From Sphingomonas abietis (lineage in GTDB: Bacteria > Pseudomonadota > Alphaproteobacteria > Sphingomonadales > Sphingomonadaceae), in the NCBI RefSeq assembly GCF_027625475.1, contig NZ_CP115174.1, positions 2,763,001 through 2,827,000 of the forward strand: a stretch of 64,000 nucleotides of DNA, written 5' to 3'. Below, in pieces: positions 19,000 to 30,150 of this stretch; within the stretch, counting starts at the first letter, position 1; every line of letters begins with the position of its first letter. The notes beneath the pieces were generated by a model that was given only the letters and a program-made list of their open reading frames with translations, did no database searches and was not told the DNA's origin. Both the position numbers and the translations under genes were made by a program.

Positions 19000-21237
19000 T
19001 TATCGCCTCCCTTGATGCCGGATATTGCCCGGCCGTCCTCTTCGCCCTGCCACCCGAGCGCCATCGCGCCGACCGTCGCGGCGAACCGTCCGATGCGACG
19101 GCATGTGATTGGCGCCTTCGGGCAGCTCGAAGCGTAACGCACCGCTCGCGACATTGGCCTCGACCAGCCGCAGCGTGATGCGCTGGCCGATCGTGTAGCG
19201 CTCGCCGCTCTCCTCGCCGATCAGGCTGCGCGAGGGTTCGTCATGGTGGAAACGCTCGGCACCGAGCGTCGAGACCGGGACCAGCCCGTCGCCGCCCAGC
19301 CCCTCCACCGTGGCGAAGAAGCCGAAGCTCTGCACGCCGGTGATCCGCGTCTCGACCAGTTCGCCGACGCGGGTGGAGAGATAGGCGGCGACATAGCGAT
19401 CGATCGTCTCGCGCTCGGCCTGCATCGCGCGGCGCTCGGCCTGACTGATCTGCTCGCCGAGATCCTGCATCCGGGCGGCATCCTCGCTGCCGAGCTTGGT
19501 CGCATCGGCGGCGGGGGAGAGCTTGTAGGCGCCGACCAGCGCGCGGTGGACGAGCAGATCGGCATAGCGCCGGATCGGCGAGGTGAAGTGGGCATAGCTG
19601 CCCAACGCGAGGCCGAAATGACCGATATTGTTGGGCGAATAGACCGCCTGCATCTGGGTGCGCAGCACCTGGGTCATGATCTCGGGCCGCTCGATCCGAT
19701 CCTCGATCAGGTCGAGGATGTGGTTGAAGGTCTTCGGCCGTATCACCTGGCCGAGCGCGAGCGGGACGTCGAAGGTGGCGAGATACTCCTTGAGCGCGGT
19801 CAGCTTCTCGCGGCTTGGCGTCTCGTGGATGCGGTACATCACCGGCGCCTGCTTCTTCTCCAGCGCCTTGGCGGCCGCGACATTGGCGGCGATCATATAA
19901 TCCTCGACCAGCCGGTGCGCGTCGAGCCGCTCGCGCGGCGCGACCGAGGCGATGCGGCCCTTCTCGTCCAGCATCACCCGTTGTTCGGGGAGATCGAGCT
20001 CCAGCGGCTCGCGCTTGTCCCGGGCGGCCTGAAGCGCCGCCCAGCAGCCCCAGAGCGGCGCCAGCACCGCGTCGCCGCCGGCATCATAGCGCGCCTGCGC
20101 GTCCTCATAGGCGATCACCGCCGCGATGCGGACCAGCGCGCGGGTGAAGCGGAAGGCGATGATGTCGCCCTTGGCGTCGATCGTGAGGTGGCAGGCGAGC
20201 GCCGCGCGATCCGCCCCCTCGCCGAGCGAGCAGACCTCGGCCGACAGGATCTCCGGCAGCATCGGCACGACCCGATCGGGGAAATAGACGCTGTTGCCGC
20301 GCTTGCGCGCCTCGCGATCGAGCGGGGTGCCGGGGCGGACATAATAAGAGACGTCGGCGATCGCGACGATCGCCTGCCAGCCGCCCGCATTCTTGGGGTC
20401 TTCGTCCGGCGCGGCCCAGATCGCGTCGTCATGATCGCGGGCATCGGCCGGATCGATCGCGACGATCGGCAGGTGCCGCAGATCCTCGCGGCCCTCGCCG
20501 AGCGCCTGCTGTGCCGAGGCCTCCGCGCCTTCCAGCACCGCATCCGAGAACACATCCGGTATGCCGAACTTGTGGATCGCGATCAGGCTGAAGCTGCGCG
20601 GCGCGAACGGATCGCCCAGCCGATCGGTGACCCGCGCGGTGATCCGCGGCGGCCGCCCGGCCTTCTCGGCGAGCACGAGATCGCCGACATCGGCATCACC
20701 GACATCCGAGATCGGCAGGTCGTAGCGCTCGCGCCGGTCGACCGGCTTGAGCCACAATTTGTCGCCTTCCTTGTGGACGACGCCGAGCAGTTGCTCCTCG
20801 CCCTTGGCGAGCTTCTTGAGCGGATGGGCGACATGGCCCTTCCCCGCCTCCTCGGTGCGCGCGAGGATGCGATCGCCGATGCCGAGCGCCGATTGGCGGC
20901 GGCCGCGCTCCATCACCCGCAAGCGCGGCGGCGGTACGCCCTCGGCTACCCAATTCTCCGGCACCGCGATCACATTGTCGCCGTCGATGTCGACGATGCG
21001 CAGCACCGTCACCTTGGGCACCCCGCCCATCTTGTGGAAGGCACGGCCGGGGCCGCCATCGATCAGCCCCTCGTCGGCCATGTCCTTGAGCAGGGCCTTG
21101 AGGCGGATCTTCTCATTCCCCTTCAAGCCGAAGGCGCGCGCGATTTCCCGCTTGCCGGCAGGCTGGTCGCTTTCGCTGATGAAGCGGAGGATCTGGTCGC
21201 GGCTGGGCAGGCCGGGGACGATGGTGGGTTTGGGCAT
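19000..21237 (-). CDS. rnr: Ribonuclease R
   Basis: 745-residue 3'-5' exoribonuclease (RNB family) that degrades structured RNA. In order: N-terminal winged helix ('GKREIARAFGLKGNEKIRLK'), cold-shock-like region, RNB catalytic domain with 'AIDPADARDHDDAIWA' (metal-binding aspartates) and 'FTSPIRRYADLLVHRAL', and a C-terminal S1 domain ('VGELVETRITGVQSFGFF'). The usual Lys/Arg-rich tail is present after about residue 725. It leads a two-gene unit with the AI-2E-type permease. Confidence 0.95.
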   Translation of the reverse strand: MPKPTIVPGLPSRDQILRFISESDQPAGKREIARAFGLKGNEKIRLKALLKDMADEGLIDGGPGRAFHKMGGVPKVTVLRIVDIDGDNVIAVPENWVAEGVPPPRLRVMERGRRQSALGIGDRILARTEEAGKGHVAHPLKKLAKGEEQLLGVVHKEGDKLWLKPVDRRERYDLPISDVGDADVGDLVLAEKAGRPPRITARVTDRLGDPFAPRSFSLIAIHKFGIPDVFSDAVLEGAEASAQQALGEGREDLRHLPIVAIDPADARDHDDAIWAAPDEDPKNAGGWQAIVAIADVSYYVRPGTPLDREARKRGNSVYFPDRVVPMLPEILSAEVCSLGEGADRAALACHLTIDAKGDIIAFRFTRALVRIAAVIAYEDAQARYDAGGDAVLAPLWGCWAALQAARDKREPLELDLPEQRVMLDEKGRIASVAPRERLDAHRLVEDYMIAANVAAAKALEKKQAPVMYRIHETPSREKLTALKEYLATFDVPLALGQVIRPKTFNHILDLIEDRIERPEIMTQVLRTQMQAVYSPNNIGHFGLALGSYAHFTSPIRRYADLLVHRALVGAYKLSPAADATKLGSEDAARMQDLGEQISQAERRAMQAERETIDRYVAAYLSTRVGELVETRITGVQSFGFFATVEGLGGDGLVPVSTLGAERFHHDEPSRSLIGEESGERYTIGQRITLRLVEANVASGALRFELPEGANHMPSHRTVRRDGRRDGARVAGRRGRPGNIRHQGRR

Positions 21238-21354
21238 GGCGGAGAAGCCTAGACGTCCCCGCGCCCCGCGTCACCTATGGGCAAGCGAAGCCTGAACGGG
21301 TATCGTCAGTTCCGGATGGGGGCAAACCCCACCGCTAACGACAGGAGGTAATGG

Positions 21355-21540
21355 ATGCGTCTTCTCGCACTCGCCGCCGCCGCGACTTTGGTCGTCGCCG
21401 GCATCTCGGCCTCGCCCGCCGCCGCACGCCCCGGCTACCACCATGGCCACGGCCATGGCTGGCATCACGGCCAGCGCCGCCGCGTCTGCCGCACGGTCTG
21501 GCTTCACCATCATCGCGTGCGCCGCTGCACCTGGCGCTGA
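21355..21540 (+). CDS. Small exported His/Arg-rich peptide
   Basis: 61 residues: signal peptide 'MRLLALAAAATLVVAGISAS' with an AxA-type cleavage region, then a short mature part with HHGHGHGWHHG and HHHR clusters plus two cysteines. A perfect AGGAGG at 21343-21348 supports ATG 21355; ATG 21351, four bases earlier, is too close to the site. Metal binding in the periplasm is suggested by the histidines but not shown. It is flanked by rnr (divergent) and the hydratase-family gene (convergent). Confidence 0.7.
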   Translation: MRLLALAAAATLVVAGISASPAAARPGYHHGHGHGWHHGQRRRVCRTVWLHHHRVRRCTWR

Positions 21541-21561
21541 CGCCCGCGAGGCGCCGTTCGG

Positions 21562-22599
21562 TCAGCGACCGAGCGGCGTCCACGCCTCGTCTTCGGGCAG
21601 CGGCGCGAAGATCGTATCGATCATGTGATCGGTGACCGCCTCCGGCGTCGCCGGATTCCATACCGGCCGGTTGTCCCGATCGACCAGCAGGGCGCGCACG
21701 CCCTCGGCGAAATCCGGCCGCTGGCAGACATGGGTGGCGATCCCGAACTCGGCCCGCATCTCGTCGGCGAAATCCATCCGTTCCCGCCCGTTCAGCACCA
21801 GCCGCAGGCTGACCTTGCAGGATTGCGGCGATTTCCTGCGCAGCGTCGCCAGCGTCGATTCCGCCCATGGCGACCGATCGCCTTCGAGCGCCGCCAGCAC
21901 ATCCTCGAACCGATCATGCGCGAACAGCGCGTCGATCTGCGGCCGGCGATCGAGCAGCCCTGCGGATGGCGGCGCCACCGATGCTTCCTCGAGCAGCCGC
22001 GCAGCCTCCTGCGGCTGTGCGGCGAGCGCCTGCTTGAGCGCGGGCAGCGCCGCGGACGGGACATAATGGGTGGCGAGGCCGAGCGCGAAGACCTCCGCCC
22101 CATCGAGCCGCGCCCCGGTCAGCGCCAGATATTCGCCCATCGCGCCGGGCAGCCGCGACAGATACCAGCCGCCGCCCACATCAGGAAACAGGCCGATCCC
22201 GGTTTCGGGCATCGCGAACAATGTGTTCTCGGTGGCGACGCGATAGCGGCACGGCTGCGATATGCCGACGCCGCCGCCCATCGTCACCCCGTCCATGAAG
22301 GCGACGGTCGGCTTGGCGTAGGTGAACAGCAGGTGGTTGAGGCGATATTCCTCATGGAAGAAGGCGCGCGCGGCGACCGCATCGGTGGAGGCCTGCACCA
22401 CGTCACCGCCCGCGCAGAAGCCGCGCCCCTCGGCATGATCGATCAGCACGATCTCGACCGCCGGGTCGGCACGCCATGCCTGCAACGCCGCGATCATCGC
22501 GCCGCACATGGGCAGCGTCAGCGCATGGATCGCGCGCGGGCGGTTGAGCCGCAGCCGGCCGGCCTTGCCGTCGACCATGGTCAGCAGTTCGTCGGTCAT
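21562..22599 (-). CDS. 3-hydroxyisobutyryl-CoA hydrolase (enoyl-CoA hydratase superfamily)
   Basis: 345 residues from ATG 22599. Crotonase fold with oxyanion-hole segments 'GRGFCAGGDV' and 'GVTMGGGVGIS', and 'FAMPETGIGLFPDVGGGW', the pattern of HIBCH rather than of plain hydratases; the C-terminal extension with 'KVSLRLV' also fits. HIBCH releases 3-hydroxyisobutyrate in valine breakdown, a route that ends in propionyl-CoA, which the nearby pcc/mcm operon consumes. Its ATG overlaps the stop of the upstream UDP-GlcNAc epimerase gene (ATGA). Enoyl-CoA hydratase/isomerase is the alternative. Confidence 0.85.
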   Translation of the reverse strand: MTDELLTMVDGKAGRLRLNRPRAIHALTLPMCGAMIAALQAWRADPAVEIVLIDHAEGRGFCAGGDVVQASTDAVAARAFFHEEYRLNHLLFTYAKPTVAFMDGVTMGGGVGISQPCRYRVATENTLFAMPETGIGLFPDVGGGWYLSRLPGAMGEYLALTGARLDGAEVFALGLATHYVPSAALPALKQALAAQPQEAARLLEEASVAPPSAGLLDRRPQIDALFAHDRFEDVLAALEGDRSPWAESTLATLRRKSPQSCKVSLRLVLNGRERMDFADEMRAEFGIATHVCQRPDFAEGVRALLVDRDNRPVWNPATPEAVTDHMIDTIFAPLPEDEAWTPLGR

Positions 22600-23690
22600 G
22601 CCATGCGCCTCCGCAGATCGGCGACGCAGCGTTCCGCCGTGCGCCCGTCCCAATGATCCGGCCTTGCCCGCTCGGATCGCGGTTGCGCCAGCGCCTCGTC
22701 GAGCGCCGCGACCAGGTTCGAGGCGTTGACCAGCCGGTTTGTGCCCTGCGTGATCGTGATCGGTCGCTCGGTATTCTCGCGCAGCGTCAGGCACGGGATG
22801 CCGAGATAGGTGGTTTCCTCCTGGATGCCGCCCGAATCGGTGATCGCCGCGCTCGCGCCTGCCACCAGGCTCATGAAGCGTACATAAGGCAGCGGGCCAA
22901 CCAGCAGCACGCCACCCGCCGCCAGCGCCGCATCCAGCCCCTCGGCCTTGAGCTTCTGCGCGGTACGCGGGTGGACCGGGAAGACCAGCGGCAGCCGCGT
23001 CTGCACCGCGAGCAGCGCCGCGACCAGATGGGTCAGCGTCTCCGGATCGTCGACGTTCGACGGGCGATGCAGCGTCACCACGCCATAGCCCTCCGGCAGG
23101 CCCAGCGCCGCCGGCTCGGCAGTCGCCTCGATCTTCGGGCGGACCATCTCGAAACTGTCGAGCATGATGTTGCCGACATTGGTGATCCGATCCGGCGAGC
23201 AGCCCTCGGACAGGAGGTTCTCGTCGCCGTCGGGCGATGGCGTCCACAGCACATCAGCAATGGCATCGACCGCGAGGCGGTTGATCTCCTCGGGCATGGC
23301 GCGATCGCGGCTGCGCAGCCCGGCCTCCAGATGCACGGTCGGGATACGCAGCTTGGCGCCGACCAGCCCGCAGGCCAGCGTCGAATTGACGTCGCCGACG
23401 ATGATCAGCCAGTCGGGCCGTTCCGCCTGGGCGATCTTCTCATAGGCGATCATGACGTTGCCGGTCTGCTCGGCATGGCTGCCCGATCCGACGCCGAGAT
23501 GATGATCGGGCTGCGGCAGCGACAGGTCGGCGAAGATCGCATCCGACATGTTGGCATCGTAATGCTGGCCGGTGTGGATCAGCACCGGCTCGAAATCCGG
23601 CGCGGCGGTGAGCGCGTGCCAGAGCGGCGCCACCTTCATGAAATTGGGGCGGGCGGCGGCGATCAGGTGGACGCGGGCTGGCTTGGTCAT
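22596..23690 (-). CDS. wecB: UDP-N-acetylglucosamine 2-epimerase (non-hydrolysing)
   Basis: About 364 residues from ATG 23690 (12 more codons open to 23726). Interconverts UDP-GlcNAc and UDP-ManNAc for envelope polysaccharides. Motifs: 'AARPNFMKVAPLWHAL', 'LIHTGQHYD', 'VHLEAGLRS', 'HRPSNVDDPETL', and 'ITDSGGIQEETTYLGIPCL'. The dehydrogenase at 9804-11117 could oxidise its product to UDP-ManNAcA. The 4-bp overlap with a valine-catabolism gene is an unexpected pairing. Confidence 0.9.
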   Translation of the reverse strand: MTKPARVHLIAAARPNFMKVAPLWHALTAAPDFEPVLIHTGQHYDANMSDAIFADLSLPQPDHHLGVGSGSHAEQTGNVMIAYEKIAQAERPDWLIIVGDVNSTLACGLVGAKLRIPTVHLEAGLRSRDRAMPEEINRLAVDAIADVLWTPSPDGDENLLSEGCSPDRITNVGNIMLDSFEMVRPKIEATAEPAALGLPEGYGVVTLHRPSNVDDPETLTHLVAALLAVQTRLPLVFPVHPRTAQKLKAEGLDAALAAGGVLLVGPLPYVRFMSLVAGASAAITDSGGIQEETTYLGIPCLTLRENTERPITITQGTNRLVNASNLVAALDEALAQPRSERARPDHWDGRTAERCVADLRRRMA

Positions 23691-23805
23691 GCCAGCAAGT
23701 TTAGCCGCAAGCTGTGACATTGCCACTCTCTTCGGGTTGGACGAGGCAACCCACCCGGCTTGTCGAGCCAGCCCTCACCTCGCCGTTTATCCTGTGCTGT
23801 CCTCT

Positions 23806-23887
23806 CCGTTCGTCCTGAGCGAAGTCGAAGGACGTGCGGCAAGCGCCGCACTCGGGGCACGTCGTCCGACAGGCTCAGGACGAACGG
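23806..23887. repeat. Dispersed sphingomonad-type inverted repeat
   Basis: Second member of the family seen at 13588: arms 23806-23836 and 23858-23887 share 'CCGTTCGTCCTGAGC' and its complement. The left arm carries the variant 'GCGAAGTCGAAGGACGTG' where the other copy has 'CCTGTCGAAGGACGTG'. It lies downstream of pccA, in the 217-bp gap before the epimerase gene, and may mark the operon's 3' end. Confidence 0.8.
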
Positions 23888-23907
23888 GGTGAGTGTGTAG
23901 ACGGCCC

Positions 23908-25902
23908 TCAGCCAAACTCCAGGATCACCTGGTCGATGGCGAGGCTCGCGCCTACCTCGGCGGCGACCCTGGCGACGGTGCCGGCCTTCTCGGCGCGGAG
24001 CATATTCTCCATCTTCATCGCCTCGACGGTGGCGAGCGGCTGGCCGGCCTCCACCCTGTCGCCCTCGGCAACCAGCAGGCGGGTGAGCAGGCCCGGCATC
24101 GGCGAGACGAGGAATTTCGACATGTCCGGCGGGATCTTGTCGATCATGTGGTGGCGCAGCGCCGCGACGGCGGGCCGCATCGCCTGCACCTTGCGCGCAC
24201 GCCCGGCGGTAGTGATCATCGCATAGCCACGCTGGCGGGCGACCCTCAGCGCCAGCACCGCGCCGTTCACCTCGGCCTCGACCAGCGTCGCGCCGGGGCG
24301 ATAGCCGAGCGACAGGCCGACGCGCACGCCGTCCACGACGGCGGCATCCGCCTCCAGCACGACGTCATGCTCCTCGCCGTCGATCCGCACGATCCAGTGG
24401 GCGGCCGGCTCCAGCGGCGTGCCGAGCTGGCCGTCGACGCGCAGCGCTCGCTCCGCATCGATCCCCGCCATCGCCGCCGCCACCGCCGCGACGGCCTGCG
24501 CCGCGACCGGCGTTTCGGGCGCGCCGTGGAAGCCCTCGGGATATTCCTCGGCGATGAACCCGGTCGTGATCTCGCCCGAGCGGAAGCGCTGATGCTGGGC
24601 GAGCGCCGAGAGGAAATCGAGATTGGTGCCGACGCCGGCGATCTCGTAGCGGTCGATCGCATCGATCTGGAGGTCGATCGCCGCCTCGCGGGTCGGCGCC
24701 CAGCTCACCAGCTTGGCGATCATCGGATCGTAGAAGATCGAGACCTCGCCGCCTTCCATCACGCCGGTATCGACGCGGACCACGGCGTCCGCCGAACGGC
24801 GCTCGGCCGGCGGTCGGTAGCGGGTCAGGCGGCCGGTGGAGGGCAGGAAGTTGCGGTACGGGTCTTCGGCATAGACCCGGCTCTCCATCGACCAGCCGTT
24901 CAGCCTCACCTCGTCCTGGGTGAAGCCGAGCGGTTCGCCGGCCGCGACGCGGATCATCTGCTCGACCAGATCGAGCCCGGTGATCTCCTCGGTGACGGGA
25001 TGCTCGACCTGGAGCCGGGTGTTCATCTCGAGGAAGTAGAAGCCCTGCCCCGTCTTGTCCGCCCCCGACACGATCAGCTCGACGGTGCCGGCCGAATAAT
25101 AGCCCACCGCGCGGGCCAGCGCGACCGCCTGCTCGCCCATCGCCTTGCGCATCGCGGGGGTGACGAAGGGCGATGGCGCCTCCTCGACGACCTTCTGGTG
25201 GCGGCGCTGGATCGAGCATTCGCGCTCGTTCAGATAGACGATGTTGCCATGCTGATCGCCGAGCAGCTGGATCTCGATATGGCGCGGGCTCTCGATGAAC
25301 TTCTCGATGAACACCCGGTCGTCGCCGAAGGATGCGAGGCCCTCGCGCTTGGTCGCCTCGAACCCCTCGCGGACGTCCTGCTCGGACCAGGCGAGCCGCA
25401 TCCCCTTGCCGCCGCCGCCGGCCGAGGCCTTCATCATCACCGGATAGCCGATGTCGGTGGCGATCTTCACCGCCTCGTCGGTATCCGCGATGGCGCCGAG
25501 ATAGCCGGGGACGACATTGACGCCGGCCGCCTTGGCGAGCTTCTTGGATTCGATCTTGTCGCCCATCGCGGCGATCGCGTTGGCCGGCGGCCCGATGAAG
25601 GCGATGCCGGCGTCGGCCAGCGCCTTGGCGAAGCTCTCGCGCTCCGACAGGAAGCCATAGCCCGGATGCACCGCCTGCGCGCCCGTGGCCTGGCACGCCG
25701 CGATGATCTTGTCGGCGAGCAGATAGCTTTCGGCGGCCGGCGGCGGGCCGATATGCACCGCCTCGTCCGCCATCGTGACATGCGGCGCCAGCGCATCGGC
25801 ATCGGAATAGACCGCGACCGTCCTGATCCCCATCTTCTTGGCGGTACGGATGACGCGGCAGGCGATCTCGCCGCGATTGGCGATCAGGATTTTGGTGAAC
25901 AT
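23908..25902 (-). CDS. pccA: Acetyl/propionyl-CoA carboxylase alpha (biotin carboxylase + biotin carrier) subunit
   Basis: 664 residues from ATG 25902. Biotin carboxylase domain at 1-450 ('KILIANRGEIACRVIRTAKK', 'GGGGKGMRLAW' ATP-grasp loop, 'EMNTRLQVEHPVTE'), a PCC-type BT linker, and a biotinyl domain at the C-terminus with 'EAMKMEN' (biotin lysine K630). With PccB it carboxylates propionyl-CoA to (S)-methylmalonyl-CoA. Its ATG overlaps the preceding small membrane gene's stop (TGATG). Open codons upstream of 25902 are that gene's other frame. Confidence 0.95.
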   Translation of the reverse strand: MFTKILIANRGEIACRVIRTAKKMGIRTVAVYSDADALAPHVTMADEAVHIGPPPAAESYLLADKIIAACQATGAQAVHPGYGFLSERESFAKALADAGIAFIGPPANAIAAMGDKIESKKLAKAAGVNVVPGYLGAIADTDEAVKIATDIGYPVMMKASAGGGGKGMRLAWSEQDVREGFEATKREGLASFGDDRVFIEKFIESPRHIEIQLLGDQHGNIVYLNERECSIQRRHQKVVEEAPSPFVTPAMRKAMGEQAVALARAVGYYSAGTVELIVSGADKTGQGFYFLEMNTRLQVEHPVTEEITGLDLVEQMIRVAAGEPLGFTQDEVRLNGWSMESRVYAEDPYRNFLPSTGRLTRYRPPAERRSADAVVRVDTGVMEGGEVSIFYDPMIAKLVSWAPTREAAIDLQIDAIDRYEIAGVGTNLDFLSALAQHQRFRSGEITTGFIAEEYPEGFHGAPETPVAAQAVAAVAAAMAGIDAERALRVDGQLGTPLEPAAHWIVRIDGEEHDVVLEADAAVVDGVRVGLSLGYRPGATLVEAEVNGAVLALRVARQRGYAMITTAGRARKVQAMRPAVAALRHHMIDKIPPDMSKFLVSPMPGLLTRLLVAEGDRVEAGQPLATVEAMKMENMLRAEKAGTVARVAAEVGASLAIDQVILEFG

Positions 25903-26138
25903 CAGGATTTTCTCAGCCTCTCCCAAAGCATCATCGCCAGCAAAAGAACGACGGCTGGCATCGCCGCCACGACGAAAATCCCCAGCGCCATCCTGTCGGC
26001 ATCGGCCGCCATCCTGCCGTGCAACGGTTCGGTCACGGGAAGGATCGCGCTGGCCCGCGCATAGAGCGCGAGGCACATAGCGGCGGCGAGCCAGCCGGTG
26101 GCCAGCCCGCGCCACCATGCCCGCCGGGCGAGGTTCAT
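25902..26138 (-). CDS. Small two-helix membrane protein inside the propionyl-CoA operon
   Basis: 78 residues with two hydrophobic segments, about 10-30 ('GLATGWLAAAMCLALYARA') and 50-72 ('LGIFVVAAMPAVVLLLAMML'), and Arg-rich ends. The stop overlaps the pccA start by one base (TGATG), and the gene lies 28 bp after the LprI-like gene. No family recognised. Position argues that it is translated with the operon; a role in propionate use is only a guess. Confidence 0.6.
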   Translation of the reverse strand: MNLARRAWWRGLATGWLAAAMCLALYARASAILPVTEPLHGRMAADADRMALGIFVVAAMPAVVLLLAMMLWERLRKS

Positions 26139-26166
26139 CCGGCGATCGATCGGCGCGTCGACGCCA

Positions 26167-26517
26167 TCAATGATCTTCGATCAGAGCGGCGAGATCCTTG
26201 GCGCGCTGCTCGGTCAGGTCGGCGTAACAGCCTGCCACCACCATCGGCTGCATCGTCCCGCCCTGATAGGCCTTGCCCCGCGCCGCGCATTCGGCGTCAC
26301 GGAAGCGCAGCCAGATCCGCTGCGCCGTAAGCAGATCGGGCTTGAGCGCCGGCGATGCCGCTATCCGGCGTTTCCACGCCGCATTGAGCGCGGCGTCGGC
26401 GCGGCGGGCCCGCGCCGCCTCGCAGGCGTTCATATCCTGCTGGACCACCGCCCGCGCGCAATCGACCGGCGCGGCCTGCACCGGCACGGCCGCGAGCAAG
26501 GCGGCGGCGAGGATCAC
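26167..26517 (-). CDS. LprI/DUF1311-family exported protein
   Basis: 116 residues: signal peptide '[15 protein letters not shown]', then a cysteine-containing helical domain with '[20 protein letters not shown]', '[13 protein letters not shown]' and '[17 protein letters not shown]', the pattern of the LprI N-terminal family (DUF1311; some members inhibit lysozyme). Four cysteines could make two disulfides. It starts from GTG in a 4-bp overlap with the bioB stop (GTGA), so translation is coupled to biotin synthase. Confidence 0.8.
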   Translation of the reverse strand: MILAAALLAAVPVQAAPVDCARAVVQQDMNACEAARARRADAALNAAWKRRIAASPALKPDLLTAQRIWLRFRDAECAARGKAYQGGTMQPMVVAGCYADLTEQRAKDLAALIEDH

Positions 26518-27500
26518 TCGGCCGCTTCCAGATGCGCGTGCTCGACCTGCATCGGCACGATGCCGAGCTTCGCGAACAGCGCCGCATCACGGCTGTCGCC
26601 CGCATTGCCGGTGGTCAGCAGCTTGTCACCGGTGAAGATCGAGTTGGCGCCCGCCATGAAGCACAGCGCCTGCGTGCTGTCGCTCATGCTCTCGCGGCCG
26701 GCCGAGAGGCGCACCATGCTCTCCGGCATGGTGATCCGCGCCACCGCGATGGTGCGGACGAACTCGATGTCGTCGATCTTGGCCGAGGGCACATCCTTCA
26801 GGATATCGCCCAGCACCGTGCCCGCCACCGGCACCAGCGCGTTGATCGGCACGCTTTCGGGATGCGCCGGCAGGGTCGCCAGCGAATGGAGGAAGCCGAC
26901 CCGATCCGCGCGGGTCTCGCCCATGCCCATGATCCCGCCGCAGCACACGTTCATGCCGGCATCGCGCACCCGCTCCAGCGTATCGAGCCGATCCTGGAAG
27001 CTGCGCGTGGTGATGACGTTGCCGTAATTCTCCGGCGAGGTATCGATATTGTGGTTGTAGTAATCGAGGCCGGCATCGGCGAGGCGGCTGGCCTGGTCGC
27101 CTTCGAGCATCCCCAGCGTCATGCAGGTCTCGAGGCCGAGCGCCTTCACGCGCGACACCATGTCGATCAGCGCGGGCATGTCGCGCTCCTTCGGCTCGCG
27201 CCACGCAGCCCCCATGCAGAAGCGGCCGGAGCCTGCCGCCTTGGCTTCGGCGGCGGCCGCCACCACTTCGTCGGCTTCCATCAGCTTGGACGCCTTCAGG
27301 CCGGTCTCGTGATGCGCCGACTGCGAGCAATAGCCGCAATCCTCGGCGCAACCGCCGGTCTTGATCGACAGCAAGGTCGAAAGCTGCACCTCATTCTCGG
27401 GATGGAAGCGGACATGCACGTCATGCGCGCGCGCCACCAGATCGAGGAAGGGGAGGTCGAACAGCTCGGCGATCTCGTCGCGGGTCCAGTCGGTACGCAT
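26514..27500 (-). CDS. bioB: Biotin synthase
   Basis: 328-residue radical-SAM enzyme that inserts sulfur into dethiobiotin. The CxxxCxxC motif is C51, C55, C58 ('CAEDCGYC'); '[20 protein letters not shown]' and '[10 protein letters not shown]' are BioB signatures that hold the [2Fe-2S] and substrate ligands. It lies one base after the mutase gene in the propionyl-CoA operon, the pathway whose carboxylase needs biotin. No other bio gene is in the window. Confidence 0.96.
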   Translation of the reverse strand: MRTDWTRDEIAELFDLPFLDLVARAHDVHVRFHPENEVQLSTLLSIKTGGCAEDCGYCSQSAHHETGLKASKLMEADEVVAAAAEAKAAGSGRFCMGAAWREPKERDMPALIDMVSRVKALGLETCMTLGMLEGDQASRLADAGLDYYNHNIDTSPENYGNVITTRSFQDRLDTLERVRDAGMNVCCGGIMGMGETRADRVGFLHSLATLPAHPESVPINALVPVAGTVLGDILKDVPSAKIDDIEFVRTIAVARITMPESMVRLSAGRESMSDSTQALCFMAGANSIFTGDKLLTTGNAGDSRDAALFAKLGIVPMQVEHAHLEAAE

Positions 27501-27501
27501 A

Positions 27502-29640
<2,139 letters not shown>

Positions 29641-29646
29641 CCCGCG

Positions 29647-29723
29647 GTGCTCCTGCGAACGCAGGAGCCCAGGGCGGCAAGCGCTGCACCCGGGGCTCTG
29701 GGCTCCTGCGTTCGCAGGAGCAC
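29647..29723. repeat. Nested inverted repeat between mutase and epimerase genes
   Basis: Two 29-nt arms (29647-29675 and 29695-29723) are inverted copies; each itself contains the palindrome CTCCTGCG-AA/TT-CGCAGGAG. The element fills most of the 87-bp gap within the operon. It differs in sequence from the repeats at 13588 and 23806. An intra-operon hairpin of this strength could influence mRNA stability between the flanking cistrons. Confidence 0.8.
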
Positions 29724-29727
29724 GGCG

Positions 29728-30150
29728 TCAGTGACGATCGCCATGCGGCGTCTCCATGATCTCGGTCAGCACCCCGTTCATGTCCCTGGGGTGGACGAAG
29801 AAGATCGGCGTGCCATGCGCACCGATGCGCGGCTCGCCGAGCACTTTGGCGCCCTGGCGCTCGAACCAGGCCCTGGCCTCGTGGATGTCCGGCACCTCGT
29901 AGCACATATGATGCTGGCCACCCGCCGGGTTCTTGGCGAGGAAGCCGTGGATGGGGGAGTTTTCCCCCAGCGGCTCGATCAGTTCGACCTGGACGTTGGG
30001 CGCATCGACGAAGCAGACCGTCACGCCCTGCGCGGGCAGGTCGAACGGTTCGCCGATCGTTTCAGCGCCCATCACGTCGCGATAATAAGCGATCGATGCC
30101 GCGATCGACGGCGTCGCGACGCCGACATGATTGAGCCGCCCGAGCTTCAT
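29728..30150 (-). CDS. mce: Methylmalonyl-CoA epimerase
   Basis: 140-residue vicinal-oxygen-chelate protein: 'RLNHVGVATPSIAASIAYYR' and 'HHMCYEVPDIHEA', with the metal-binding His and Glu residues of the family, and 'FVHPRDMNGVLTEI' at the end. Converts (S)- to (R)-methylmalonyl-CoA, linking carboxylase and mutase. The ATG overlaps the thiolase stop by one base (TGATG). Confidence 0.95.
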   Translation of the reverse strand: MKLGRLNHVGVATPSIAASIAYYRDVMGAETIGEPFDLPAQGVTVCFVDAPNVQVELIEPLGENSPIHGFLAKNPAGGQHHMCYEVPDIHEARAWFERQGAKVLGEPRIGAHGTPIFFVHPRDMNGVLTEIMETPHGDRH

